Below, piece by piece: positions 16,341-24,733 of a DNA stretch of 50,046 nt; positions within the stretch are counted from its first letter, which is position 1, and every line of letters begins with the position of its first letter. Origin of the DNA: Pseudomonadota bacterium (GTDB taxonomy: Bacteria > Pseudomonadota > Gammaproteobacteria > Burkholderiales > Eutrophovitaceae); contig JAQBTV010000009.1 in assembly GCA_027624715.1 (NCBI GenBank), positions 1 through 50,046 on the forward strand, in the 5' to 3' direction. The notes under the pieces were generated by a model. That model saw only the letters and a list, made by a program, of their open reading frames with translations. It was not told the DNA's origin and did not search any database. The translations under genes were made by a program, and so were the position numbers.

Positions 16341-17120
16341 GTGGATTTCGGACTGAAAGGTAAATGGGGGTTAGTGTGTGCGGGAAGTAAGGGGCTAGGA
16401 CGCGCCTGTGCGGAGTCACTGGCGGAGGAAGGGGTGAATATTGTTATTGTTGCGCGCGGGGCGGAGGCTCTAGCAGAAACGGCCGAACATATACGCTCGA
16501 CAACTGCGGTGGAGGTTAAAATAGTGGCTACCGATATTACGACGCAAGAGGGTCGTGAGGCGGCTATTAATGCTTACCCTCAGTTTGATATCTTGGTCAC
16601 TAACGCGGGCGGTCCTCCAGCTGGAGATTTTAGGAGCTTTTCTCTTGCTGATTGGGAAAAGGCGCTTCACGCGAATATGTTGACGCCAATTGAACTCATC
16701 AAATCGCTACTGGATGGAATGATCGATCGAAAGTTTGGACGGATCGTGAATATCACTTCAGCGGCTGTTAAAGCACCCATCCCCATCTTGGGTTTATCGA
16801 ATGGTGCAAGGGCAGGTTTAACCGGTTTTATTGCCGGTCTTTCTCGGCAAACACCCATGCACAATGTGACCATTAACAACATTCTTCCTGGGGCGTTTGC
16901 GACTGAGACGATGAATGGCCGCATAGCTGCAATGGCAAAACAAAGCAATACTTCCTTTGAGGACGTGGCTCAAGCTAGGCTCAACGCAATTCCTGCCGGA
17001 CGCTTTGGGCAGCCAAAAGAGTTCGGGCAATTGTGTGCGTACATTTGTAGTGTGCAGGCCTCTTATATCACGGGTCATAACTTCCTCATTGATGGCGGGG
17101 TTTATAACGGGACGTTATAG
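16341..17120 (+). CDS. SDR-family protein lacking the usual catalytic Tyr and Lys
   Basis: A 259-residue Rossmann-fold SDR. The cofactor loop AGSKGLGRACAESL (about 14-27) and VTNAGGPP (for NNAG) are present, as is the active-site Ser region (NITSAAVK). Where the YxxxK pair should be, the sequence is LGLSNGARAGLTG, so both the catalytic Tyr and Lys are missing. I recall a proteobacterial SDR subfamily with this SNGAR motif. It may bind NAD(P) without being a standard dehydrogenase. The start is GTG at 16341 after GGAGAG. The C-terminal LIDGGVYNGTL is a normal SDR ending. Confidence 0.8.
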   Translation: MDFGLKGKWGLVCAGSKGLGRACAESLAEEGVNIVIVARGAEALAETAEHIRSTTAVEVKIVATDITTQEGREAAINAYPQFDILVTNAGGPPAGDFRSFSLADWEKALHANMLTPIELIKSLLDGMIDRKFGRIVNITSAAVKAPIPILGLSNGARAGLTGFIAGLSRQTPMHNVTINNILPGAFATETMNGRIAAMAKQSNTSFEDVAQARLNAIPAGRFGQPKEFGQLCAYICSVQASYITGHNFLIDGGVYNGTL

Positions 17121-17226
17121 TCGATAGAATTAAAAAAAAAGCAACTAAATCAAAGGGGTATTCTTTTGGCCTTAGTATTAGCCGTGCTTAATCACACCCA
17201 GTATTTTGTAAATACTGCTGTCAACG

Positions 17227-17286
17227 ATCCTCTGTCGATTTATTGTCGTTATTTTTCATAAAAAAACACTTGAAATCCTCTGTCGA
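17227..17286. repeat. 12-bp direct repeat in the speD promoter region
   Basis: ATCCTCTGTCGA occurs at 17227-17238 and again at 17275-17286, 48 bases apart. The second copy lies within the spacer of the predicted promoter, so the pair could be a regulator site. A short hairpin (CAGTATTT/AAATACTG, 17199-17217) lies just upstream. Confidence 0.5.
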
Positions 17287-17297
17287 AACCGTATAGT
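17270..17297 (+). promoter_or_regulatory. Predicted sigma70 promoter of speD
   Basis: TTGAAA (17270-17275), a 16-base spacer and TATAGT (17292-17297). Transcription would start near 17305, giving an untranslated leader of about 170 bases before speD. Confidence 0.6.
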
Positions 17298-17304
17298 GCG
17301 GCCT

Positions 17305-17463
17305 GAAGTATCTCGATCAGTCGGTAGCTTAATTTGGTGGCTGATCGCTGGGTCGTTCGAAGAACTCAGTGGGAATTGCAGCCATGTGAACTTCGGGCGG
17401 GAATCGCGGTTTGGGTGCGCGTCCTCGACGCAACGGTGGGGCATAGCCTCGCATTACGGAGGG
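17305..17463 (+). ncRNA. Structured 5' leader of speD, or an independent small RNA
   Basis: The GC-rich region between the promoter and speD has no ORF but folds locally: CGATCAG/CTGATCG (17314-17347), CTGGGT/ACTCAG just after it, and GCGTC-CTC-GACGC (17419-17431). CCTC (17447-17450) can pair with GAGG in the ribosome site (17459-17462), which could hide it. This fits a cis-acting leader controlling polyamine synthesis. A 6S-like RNA was considered because CCTCTGT (17278-17284) could pair with ACGGAGG, but the predicted start lies after that arm. No known riboswitch core was recognised. Confidence 0.4.
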
Positions 17464-17473
17464 AGAATGTGAT

Positions 17474-17980
17474 ATGCGTAATCTCAAATTGAAGAAGGTT
17501 CGTCCGGTCGCAACGGAGACAGAAACGCTTCATAAAAACGGAGACGATTTAGGTCTTCATCTGGTAGGTGGCTCTTCAGTTGAAGAGTCGACTTCGAGTG
17601 CGTCACTACATAGCGTTAAAGAAACTCCAGGACTACATGTCATGGGAGATTTGTACGACGTGACATGTAGCGAAAAATTTATGGTGGACGCCGACTTACT
17701 CAGAGTTCATTGTCTTAAATTGGTAAAAGACGCTGGATTATCTACTGTTGGGGAATTTTTTCACCAGTTCAATGGAGAGGGCGGCGTGACCGGCATGGTT
17801 GTACTTGCTGAGTCACACATGTCGTTGCATACCTGGCCAGAGAAAAATTATGTCACTGTCGATGTATATGTATGTAGTTATTCTCAAGATAACCGACCTA
17901 GGGCAAGACAGCTTTATCAATCATTGATAGATACATTTAAGCCTAACTTTGAGAAATCTCAAGCGGTCGAAAGACTTTAG
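17474..17980 (+). CDS. speD: S-adenosylmethionine decarboxylase proenzyme, prokaryotic short class
   Basis: Makes decarboxylated SAM, the aminopropyl donor for spermidine. The self-cleavage motif LAESHMSLHTWPE is clear: processing between Glu113 and Ser114 would create the pyruvoyl group on the new alpha chain. GLHVMGDLYD starts the conserved domain at about residue 53. Family members are usually ~120-130 residues; this one carries ~50 extra N-terminal residues with LGLHLVGG (26-33), which echoes PGLHVMGD (52-59). The ATG lies 10 bases after GGAGGG. It is followed by speE after 27 bases, forming an operon. Confidence 0.92.
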   Translation: MRNLKLKKVRPVATETETLHKNGDDLGLHLVGGSSVEESTSSASLHSVKETPGLHVMGDLYDVTCSEKFMVDADLLRVHCLKLVKDAGLSTVGEFFHQFNGEGGVTGMVVLAESHMSLHTWPEKNYVTVDVYVCSYSQDNRPRARQLYQSLIDTFKPNFEKSQAVERL

Positions 17981-18007
17981 TATAACCGGGTAGGTTGAGC
18001 TAGTTGG

Positions 18008-18961
18008 ATGGTGGATAAAAGTAAGGAACAGTATTTTCTGGAAAGTCTCAATCATGGAATAGGGTTTTGGGTCAGGTCAAAACAGCGACTTGCCCATGCG
18101 AAATCTGCTTTTCAGGATATTGAGGTTTTAGAGACGGATTTTGGACGCACTTTGCGTATCGATGGCTATTTCATGACATCGGACAAGGATGAGTTCTTTT
18201 ATCATGAAAATATGGTTCATCCGGCTGGAATCTCACACTATGCACCTAAGCGTGCATTAATCATTGGTGGTGGCGACGGTGGTGCCGCGGAGGAATATCT
18301 AAAGTATCCCTCCATGCAAGAGGTCGTGATGGTAGAAATTGATGCCGTCGTGGTTGATTTTTGCAAAGAGCATCTTCCTGAAGTGCATCGAGGCGCATTC
18401 GATGATCCTCGGTTAACAGTTGTAATTACTGATGGCAAGAGGTATGTGGAAGAATGTCAAGATCCGTTTGATCTTATGATGCTTGACCTGACGGATCCAT
18501 TTGGTCCTGCTGAAGCCTTGTACCGCGTTGATTTCCTCAAGCATTGTCGTCGTCTTTTAGGGCCAGAAGGGGTTTTGTCGATGCATTTGGGTTCACCTGT
18601 GACGCGACCGAATGTCTTTCATAGAGTCTACAGTTCGTTGAAAACCGTATTTAAGATTGTGCGTCCCTACCTGGTCTATGTGCCGTTATATGGCGCTATT
18701 TGGGGTATGGCGACAGCTTCAGACAAAACTGATCCGTTTGCATTCAATTCTGAGAACGTAGATGAGCGTATTAAGACACGTAAGATTAGTCATCTTCAAT
18801 ATTACAATGGTGATACGCATCAAGGTGTGTTCGGGTTGCCTAATTACGTTCGAGATATTCTCGACCTCAGTCTCAGGCCAATTACTGAGCAAGACCCTAT
18901 GGATGAGCCAGGGTTAGATCCTGAAAATCACATTCCCTTAAAGGTGAGTCGTCTCGACTGA
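18008..18961 (+). CDS. speE: Polyamine aminopropyltransferase (spermidine synthase)
   Basis: Transfers the aminopropyl group from decarboxylated SAM to putrescine. It has the Rossmann-like motif LIIGGGDGGAAEEYLKY (about 83-99), VEIDAVVVDFCKEHLP, DGKRYVEE and the catalytic DLTDPFGPAEALY segment. The N-terminal beta domain (about 1-75) is present, so it is the soluble type without membrane segments. Length 317 is slightly longer than E. coli SpeE. It is paired with speD, so both steps from SAM and putrescine to spermidine are encoded together. The putrescine source is not in the window. Confidence 0.92.
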   Translation: MVDKSKEQYFLESLNHGIGFWVRSKQRLAHAKSAFQDIEVLETDFGRTLRIDGYFMTSDKDEFFYHENMVHPAGISHYAPKRALIIGGGDGGAAEEYLKYPSMQEVVMVEIDAVVVDFCKEHLPEVHRGAFDDPRLTVVITDGKRYVEECQDPFDLMMLDLTDPFGPAEALYRVDFLKHCRRLLGPEGVLSMHLGSPVTRPNVFHRVYSSLKTVFKIVRPYLVYVPLYGAIWGMATASDKTDPFAFNSENVDERIKTRKISHLQYYNGDTHQGVFGLPNYVRDILDLSLRPITEQDPMDEPGLDPENHIPLKVSRLD

Positions 18962-19057
18962 CGTCATTAATTAGGGATAAAGATTGGGGTGATGACCAAT
19001 TTTTGTGAAATCTGTATCTTCATTGTTTGCATTAACTGAACTCGAAAGAGAGTGAGT

Positions 19058-20179
19058 ATGCCCGGACCTCTTAGAGGTTTAAAAGTTTTAGATTTTTCAA
19101 CGCTGCTTCCTGGACCCATGGCGACCTTGTTTCTCGCTGAGGCTGGTGCGGACGTGATTAAAATTGAACGGCCCGGCGGCGGCGAGGATACGAGATATGA
19201 TCCACCGAAGTGGGGCGATAGCAGTATCAATTTTTCATTGTTAAATCGTGGTAAAAAAAGCATTACAGTCGACCTGAAGCAAGAAAAGGAGAGGGCCAAA
19301 TTAACCCCATTGATTACACAAGCTGATATCGTAGTTGAACAATTTCGCCCAGGTGTGATGTCACGTTTAGGACTTGATTACGAGGCCATCAAAAAAATTA
19401 ATTCTAAGATTATCTATTGTTCAATTTCTGGTTTCGGACAAAATGGTCCGAAGAAAAATCTAGCTGGGCACGATATTAATTATGTCGGGGATGCAGGACT
19501 TCTGTCACTGAGTTTGGGTTCCGCGGAGCACCCTGTTTTGCCACCTGCATTAATCGCTGATATTGCAGGGGGATCGTATCCAGCAGTGATGAATATTCTG
19601 CTAGCTCTTCGTGAGCGTGATTTGTCGGGAAAGGGTTGTTACATCGATATTGCTATGACAGACGGTGTGCTTCCATTTTTGTTTTGGGCGCTAGGAAAAA
19701 CAAGTGCATCCGGCATAAACCCGAAAAATGGACAAGACCGGCTCACTGGCGGCTCACCGCGATATCAGCTCTACCCTACCAGTGATCAACGTTTTGTTGC
19801 GGCGGGGCCGCTGGAGGATAAGTTTTGGAAGGCTTTTGCAGAGACAATAGGACTGGCGGCAGAGTATCGTGATGATTCTATTAATAAAGAAGAAACAATT
19901 CGTCAGATTGCATCCATCATTAAAACGAAGTCAGCATCTTATTGGGAGCCCATTTTCAGAGAAGCTAATTGTTGCTGCACCATCGTTAAAACCGTGGAGG
20001 AGGCTTTGGAGGATGGGCAATTTAGGGCACGTGGTGTATTTGCTAAACAATTGATCAGCAAAAACGGTGACACAATTCCTGCCGTTCCAATCCCCATTAT
20101 CAATGACCTCAAAAAACAAAGTGATGGTGGCGATCGAGCGCCTGCACTTGGTGAGCATAATGAGGAACTTTTGGGGTGA
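19058..20179 (+). CDS. Family III CoA enzyme, alpha-methylacyl-CoA racemase-like
   Basis: A 373-residue CaiB/BaiF-fold protein. The start PLRGLKVLDFSTLLPGP is the family signature, followed by GADVIKIE. His138 (in AGHDINY) and Asp168 (in ADIAGG) are 30 residues apart, as in the His126/Asp156 catalytic pair of mycobacterial MCR. This favours an alpha-methylacyl-CoA racemase over a CoA transferase, which uses an Asp at the equivalent stage. A role in branched-chain or sterol-like acyl-CoA breakdown is inferred. The ATG at 19058 is preferred over the in-frame GTG at 19052. Confidence 0.82.
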   Translation: MPGPLRGLKVLDFSTLLPGPMATLFLAEAGADVIKIERPGGGEDTRYDPPKWGDSSINFSLLNRGKKSITVDLKQEKERAKLTPLITQADIVVEQFRPGVMSRLGLDYEAIKKINSKIIYCSISGFGQNGPKKNLAGHDINYVGDAGLLSLSLGSAEHPVLPPALIADIAGGSYPAVMNILLALRERDLSGKGCYIDIAMTDGVLPFLFWALGKTSASGINPKNGQDRLTGGSPRYQLYPTSDQRFVAAGPLEDKFWKAFAETIGLAAEYRDDSINKEETIRQIASIIKTKSASYWEPIFREANCCCTIVKTVEEALEDGQFRARGVFAKQLISKNGDTIPAVPIPIINDLKKQSDGGDRAPALGEHNEELLG

Positions 20180-20324
20180 GCGCGTGTTAGCAATAGGTGT
20201 TGGGATTGACGTATTGAGTCGCGTAGGATTTTTGGTCTAAATTTTAAGCCTTATTTGGGTTGACTCTAAAAGGCTTACCTTATACCCTATTTCAATCTGA
20301 TAATAAATTATAGAATTGCATTCG

Positions 20325-20489
20325 ATGAAAGCCTTAGCATATGTTCTCTCAATTGTATTTTTTGTAACTTGCGCCTTAAGTTATGCGGGTGTTACTGGGA
20401 CAACTGGTCCAAGCCATCACTCAGGTGCAAAAGTTAAGCCCCAAGCCGATAAGAAGCATGAGGAGTCTAAGGAAACAAGTGAGAAATGA
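20325..20489 (+). CDS. Small exported hydrophilic protein (54 residues)
   Basis: A short gene with a clear Sec signal peptide (residues 1-21, KALAYVLSIVFFVTCALSYA). The ~33-residue mature part is low-complexity and rich in Lys, Glu and Ser (VKPQADKKHEESKETSEK), with two His. It has its own strong terminator 35 bases downstream, and TTGACT (20260-20265) and TACCCT (20283-20288) with a 17-base spacer make a plausible promoter. The whole transcription unit supports a real gene. No family is recognised; it precedes the sox genes. Confidence 0.6.
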   Translation: MKALAYVLSIVFFVTCALSYAGVTGTTGPSHHSGAKVKPQADKKHEESKETSEK

Positions 20490-20523
20490 TCATTGAATAG
20501 CAGTATGTTGTGTTTTTAAAAAC

Positions 20524-20550
20524 AGCCGGCACTGCCGGCTTTTTTGTTTT
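20524..20550 (+). terminator. Terminator of the small exported protein gene
   Basis: AGCCGGC-ACT-GCCGGCT (20524-20540), a 7-bp GC-rich stem preceded by A's, followed by TTTTTGTTTT. It separates the small gene from soxA. Confidence 0.88.
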
Positions 20551-20722
20551 TGATTGAATTGATATGTTGTGATTTGTAATCTAAATTTGAGAATTGTAAT
20601 AACAATGCTAGTATTTTAGCATCGCAAAAAGGCGTGCTATGACGCACCACTCTGAGTAACTCCATTTTTAGTAAATCCATTTAGAATTTAGTATTGATCG
20701 AATTATTTTTATAGGATTAATC

Positions 20723-21529
20723 TTGATTAGGCGAATTGCAATTGCTGTCTTTATCGGTACTCTTTATGGTGGTCAGCTATTTGCAGAGTCTGAAACAGCC
20801 TCTGGGATCCAAGAGTACCGAGATTTACTTTCCGACAGTAATCCTGCCGAATTGTGGGTCTCTTCGGGTGAGGAGTTATGGTTCAGTCCATCGGGTCCCA
20901 AAGCGATGACTTTGGAGACTTGTGATCTTGGTAAAGGGCCAGGCGTGACAATTGGAGCTTACGTCGAATTACCCCGTTATTTTTCAGACGTAAAAAAGGT
21001 TATGGACTTAGAGCAACGTTTGATTCACTGTCGGATGGTGATTCAAGGATTCTCGCGCGCTGATGTCACTTCATATCCATTTACAAAGATTGGTCAAGAG
21101 ACATCAGAAGTTGAGATGTTGGTTGCCTTTATTGCCTCTGAGTCAAAAGGTATGCGCATAAATATTTCGCTCGAGCATGCTGCGGAGAAAAAAATGTTTG
21201 ATCTGGGTGAGCAGCTTTTTTATTTTCGAGCTGGTTCGCATGACTTTGGATGTATTACTTGCCACAGCGGTGATAATCGAAGGATAAGGTTGCAGGAGCT
21301 TCCAAACTTTAGAAACCAGGAGCAGGCGAGAAAATCATACGGGTCTTGGCCTGCTTATCGAGTGTCGGCTGGAGAGGTGCGAACTATGCAACACCGACTT
21401 TATGATTGTTTTTGGCAGCAACGCTTCCCAGAGGCTATTTATGGGAATGACCTGATTACAGCTCTGATTATGTTTTTAGCTAAAAGCGCAGATGGTGGTA
21501 TTTATGATGCGCCCGCAATGAAGCGTTAG
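20723..21529 (+). CDS. soxA: SoxA, monohaem-type c cytochrome of thiosulfate oxidation
   Basis: With SoxX this forms the SoxAX cytochrome that couples thiosulfate to the SoxY carrier cysteine in the periplasm. A signal peptide (1-21) precedes two half-domains. The C-terminal haem motif CITCH (177-181) is intact. The N-terminal half has only Cys67 and Cys103, with no CxxCH, so this is the monohaem form in which these two Cys probably make a disulfide. Cys229 in RLYDCFWQQR matches the persulfide haem-ligand Cys. The start is TTG at 20723 after AGGA. soxX follows after 9 bases. Confidence 0.85.
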   Translation: MIRRIAIAVFIGTLYGGQLFAESETASGIQEYRDLLSDSNPAELWVSSGEELWFSPSGPKAMTLETCDLGKGPGVTIGAYVELPRYFSDVKKVMDLEQRLIHCRMVIQGFSRADVTSYPFTKIGQETSEVEMLVAFIASESKGMRINISLEHAAEKKMFDLGEQLFYFRAGSHDFGCITCHSGDNRRIRLQELPNFRNQEQARKSYGSWPAYRVSAGEVRTMQHRLYDCFWQQRFPEAIYGNDLITALIMFLAKSADGGIYDAPAMKR

Positions 21530-21538
21530 GATGTAGTT

Positions 21539-22159
21539 ATGAAAAATATCAGGCTTATTTTGGACTTTATTGTGGCATTGTTGATGCTCGGATTAACGGT
21601 GGCTCGCGCGTCAGAGGAGATGCAGTCTCAGGTAAACGACCTACTAAAGGAAGGCTTGCGAAGTAAAGGGCCTGTACAGTTAGAGCGATTCTTGAATTTA
21701 GACGCCACCCAGAAATTCTGTAGTGCTTCAAATGTAAATATTAATAGTGATGAGGCCAGTCAGTTGATGGCTGAGGCTCAACGGCAGATTCAGTATCCGG
21801 CTGACGGTATTTATATTGGTGACTGGAAAGAAGGCGAAAGGATAGCGCAAAGTGGTAAAGGTTTACGATTCGATGATGCGAATGATGGAGAAAATGGTGG
21901 TAACTGTTACGCGTGTCACCAAATTCGTAAGGACGAGTTGTCATACGGGACTCTAGGTCCATCGCTGTACCAGTTCGGTAAATTGAGAGGCTATTCCGAT
22001 GAAGTCCTGCGCTATACGTGGGCGAAGATATTCAACTCTCAGGCATTTTTGATGTGTTCGAATATGCCCCGTTATGGCTACAAAGGTATACTTACAGTGG
22101 AGCAGATGAGGAACATCATGGGGTTATTGTTGGATCCGCAATCCCCTGTAAATGAGTAA
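21539..22159 (+). CDS. soxX: SoxX, monohaem c cytochrome
   Basis: The small partner of SoxA. A signal peptide (1-24, ending ARA) is followed by the haem motif CYACH (123-127), the LGPSLYQFGKLRGY block and Met176 in CSNMPRYG, the expected distal ligand. Length (206) is in the upper part of the family range because of a ~90-residue N-terminal segment. It lies between soxA and soxB, with a 20-base gap to soxB. Confidence 0.87.
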   Translation: MKNIRLILDFIVALLMLGLTVARASEEMQSQVNDLLKEGLRSKGPVQLERFLNLDATQKFCSASNVNINSDEASQLMAEAQRQIQYPADGIYIGDWKEGERIAQSGKGLRFDDANDGENGGNCYACHQIRKDELSYGTLGPSLYQFGKLRGYSDEVLRYTWAKIFNSQAFLMCSNMPRYGYKGILTVEQMRNIMGLLLDPQSPVNE

Positions 22160-22179
22160 GGGCACATTAGGTACCTTCC

Positions 22180-23910
22180 GTGACGCTATCTCGTAGAGAT
22201 TTTTTGCTGGCGCTGGGAGCTGCAGCTGCGGCCGGCCTTCCTATCTCTAATCGGCTGGTGCTTGCTAACCCTCATCTAAATGGGCTCTACGATGTTCCAA
22301 AATTTGGTAATGTTCATCTCCTGCACATGACGGATTGTCATGCGCAATTAAACCCCGTTTATTTCCGAGAACCCAGTATGAATCTTGGTACGGGCTCGGC
22401 TTCTGGAAAATTGCCACACATAGTTGGTGACGCCTTGTTAAAGGCAGTCAATGTTCCGGTAGACAGCCCTATGGCGCATGCATTTTCGTGCCTTAATTTT
22501 GAGGAAGCTGCTCGAATTTTTGGTCGTGTTGGTGGGTTTTCTTACATTAAAACACTGGTTGATAAATTACGGTCAGAGCGTCCAGGGGCTTTGTTACTCG
22601 ATGGCGGTGATACGTGGCAAGGATCTGGTACCGCGTTGTGGTCTCAGGGGCAAGATATGGTAGATGCTTGTTTATTGCTTGGGGTCGATGTGATGACTGC
22701 TCACTGGGAAATGACGCTTGGTGCACAGCGGGTACGGCATATTGTTGCCAATGATTTTTCAGGGCGAATTGATTTTCTCGCTCAAAACGTCAAGACATTT
22801 GATTTCGATGAACCCGTATTTGAGTCCTTTAGTATTAAGGAAATGAATGGCATACCTATTGCTGTTATCGGTCAAGCATTTCCCTATACGCCGATTGCGA
22901 ATCCTAGCCATCTGATTCCTGATTGGAGTTTTGGTATACGAGAGTATGAGTTGCAGCAGCTTGTAAATCGAATACGAAAAAAAGGGATTAAAGTTGTTGT
23001 TCTACTTTCTCATAATGGAATGGATGTTGATCTAAAGTTAGCTTCGCGAGTGACTGGGATTGATGCAATACTGGGTGGGCATACCCATGACGGCATGCCA
23101 GTTCCAGTAATCGTTACCAATAAGTCTGGAAAAACGATTGTTACAAATGGTGGTAGCAATGGGAAATTTCTCGGTGTGCTGGATTTCGCTGTGACTATAT
23201 CGGGCATCTCTGACTTCAGATACCGACTTTTACCAGTTTTTTCTGAATTCATTGATCCGGATCCAGATATGGACGCATTGATTCATCGCGTGAGACATCC
23301 ATTTGAACAAAAACTCTTGGAGCCGCTCGCAATGACTGAGGGATTGTTGTATCGGAGGGGAAATTTTAATGGGAGTTTCGATCAGTTGATTTTAGACGCG
23401 CTCATGGATGAGCTTAATGCGGATATCGCATTCTCTCCAGGTTTTCGTTGGGGAACGTCGCTTTTGCCAGGCAGTACGATCAATATGGAAGCTCTTTTAG
23501 CACAAACTGCGACCACTTATTCCTTCAGTACTTTGACTGAAATGAAGGGTGAGTCGATTAAAATAATTCTCGAGGATGTGGCGGACAATATTTTTAATCC
23601 AGATCCGTACTACCAACAGGGTGGTGATATGGTTCGCGTCGGCGGTATAAGTTATACGATTGACCCACATGCGCTCATCGGATCGCGCATTTCTGAGATA
23701 CGGATGGGAGAAATGCTCATGGACCCACACAAGGTGTATAAGGTAGCAGGATGGGCCCCTGTCACAGAGGGCGCGACGGGTGAGCCCATTTGGGACTTGG
23801 TTGCGCGTTGGCTAAAAAATCAAAAAACTGTGTCTATTAGAGCGCTAAGTACGCCGCATATTAGAGGAGTGGATGATAACATCGGGGTGACCGATCGTTG
23901 CAATGTCTGA
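22180..23910 (+). CDS. soxB: SoxB thiosulfohydrolase
   Basis: A dimanganese 5'-nucleotidase-family hydrolase that releases sulfate from the SoxY-bound sulfur chain. The Tat signal SRRDFLLALGAAAAAG directs folded export. Metal ligands are visible in LLHMTDCHAQ (Asp52, His54), GGDTWQGSGT, SHNGMD and GGHTHDG. Length (576) is normal. The start is GTG at 22180. soxYZ and soxCD do not follow, so the carrier and the sulfur dehydrogenase must be elsewhere or absent. Without SoxCD, such systems typically store or shed sulfur rather than oxidise thiosulfate fully. Confidence 0.93.
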   Translation: MTLSRRDFLLALGAAAAAGLPISNRLVLANPHLNGLYDVPKFGNVHLLHMTDCHAQLNPVYFREPSMNLGTGSASGKLPHIVGDALLKAVNVPVDSPMAHAFSCLNFEEAARIFGRVGGFSYIKTLVDKLRSERPGALLLDGGDTWQGSGTALWSQGQDMVDACLLLGVDVMTAHWEMTLGAQRVRHIVANDFSGRIDFLAQNVKTFDFDEPVFESFSIKEMNGIPIAVIGQAFPYTPIANPSHLIPDWSFGIREYELQQLVNRIRKKGIKVVVLLSHNGMDVDLKLASRVTGIDAILGGHTHDGMPVPVIVTNKSGKTIVTNGGSNGKFLGVLDFAVTISGISDFRYRLLPVFSEFIDPDPDMDALIHRVRHPFEQKLLEPLAMTEGLLYRRGNFNGSFDQLILDALMDELNADIAFSPGFRWGTSLLPGSTINMEALLAQTATTYSFSTLTEMKGESIKIILEDVADNIFNPDPYYQQGGDMVRVGGISYTIDPHALIGSRISEIRMGEMLMDPHKVYKVAGWAPVTEGATGEPIWDLVARWLKNQKTVSIRALSTPHIRGVDDNIGVTDRCNV

Positions 23911-23977
23911 TGTTGCAGTATTTAATTCTCATTTTGAAGATATGGATAAACACTTCTTGTGAATAAATATCGGTGAC

Positions 23978-24733
23978 ATGTCTCTAATGCGGATTATGCA
24001 GCAGCATTTACGCAGGATCGTTAAGTATCCAGTCCTGGTTGTGTTTTTGGTTGCAGGGCTACTGATATCGTCCTTACTATTTGCTTCTTATAATATCCGG
24101 ATCAAAAGAATTATCGCCAAATATTGGTTTCGATGTTTGTTGACTATTCTTAATCTTAAACTTGAAATTAAAGGTATCGATAAAGATTTGGAAGGAAACT
24201 TTTTGGTAGCCAATCACATTTCGTGGTTGGATATTGCAGTGATATCAGCTTGCTTACCGACTTGTTTCTTGTCAAAGTCAGAGATTCGTCGGTGGCCAGT
24301 GATTGGATTACTGGCCCGTTTCGTTGGGACGATATTCATTGCGAGAGCGAGTCGTAGTGCTCTAATGCACGTCAATCAAGAGATTGATTTTTCGCTCAGA
24401 GACGGACATTCTGTCTGTGTTTTTCCGGAAGGGACGACGACGCTTGGTGATCAGGTGGGTACATTCCACAGCTCCATTTTTCAGTCTGCACTTAATGCCG
24501 GAGCGAAGATCACACCGGTTGCGATACGTTATCTCGACAAAGCCCATGCGCGAACTGATTGTCCTGCATACGTTGGAAGTATGACGTTACTACGCTCTTT
24601 AGATCAAATAGTGATTGAACCTTTACTCATTGTAGAGGTGAGTTTTTTACCGACTATAGACGTTAAAGGTTTAAGTCGACAAAGTATCTCAGATTTATCG
24701 AGAGCCATGATTTTGACTGATTTATTTAAGTGA
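23978..24733 (+). CDS. 1-acyl-glycerol-3-phosphate acyltransferase, PlsC family
   Basis: A membrane-associated acyltransferase of phospholipid synthesis. One N-terminal membrane segment (about 19-38) precedes the catalytic NHISWLD (NHx4D motif) and the acceptor-binding FPEGTTT block. ITPVAIRY is the usual fourth motif. Whether the acceptor is lysophosphatidate or a lyso-ornithine lipid (OlsA) cannot be decided. Its 3' end overlaps the convergent dehydrogenase gene by 12 bases. Confidence 0.83.
   Translation: MSLMRIMQQHLRRIVKYPVLVVFLVAGLLISSLLFASYNIRIKRIIAKYWFRCLLTILNLKLEIKGIDKDLEGNFLVANHISWLDIAVISACLPTCFLSKSEIRRWPVIGLLARFVGTIFIARASRSALMHVNQEIDFSLRDGHSVCVFPEGTTTLGDQVGTFHSSIFQSALNAGAKITPVAIRYLDKAHARTDCPAYVGSMTLLRSLDQIVIEPLLIVEVSFLPTIDVKGLSRQSISDLSRAMILTDLFK

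Noticed and set aside
17278-17464. 6S RNA candidate
   Set aside because: The closing arms pair and the length is close, but the predicted promoter places the transcript start inside the 5' arm, and I could not confirm the conserved bubble. Left as an alternative for the speD leader.
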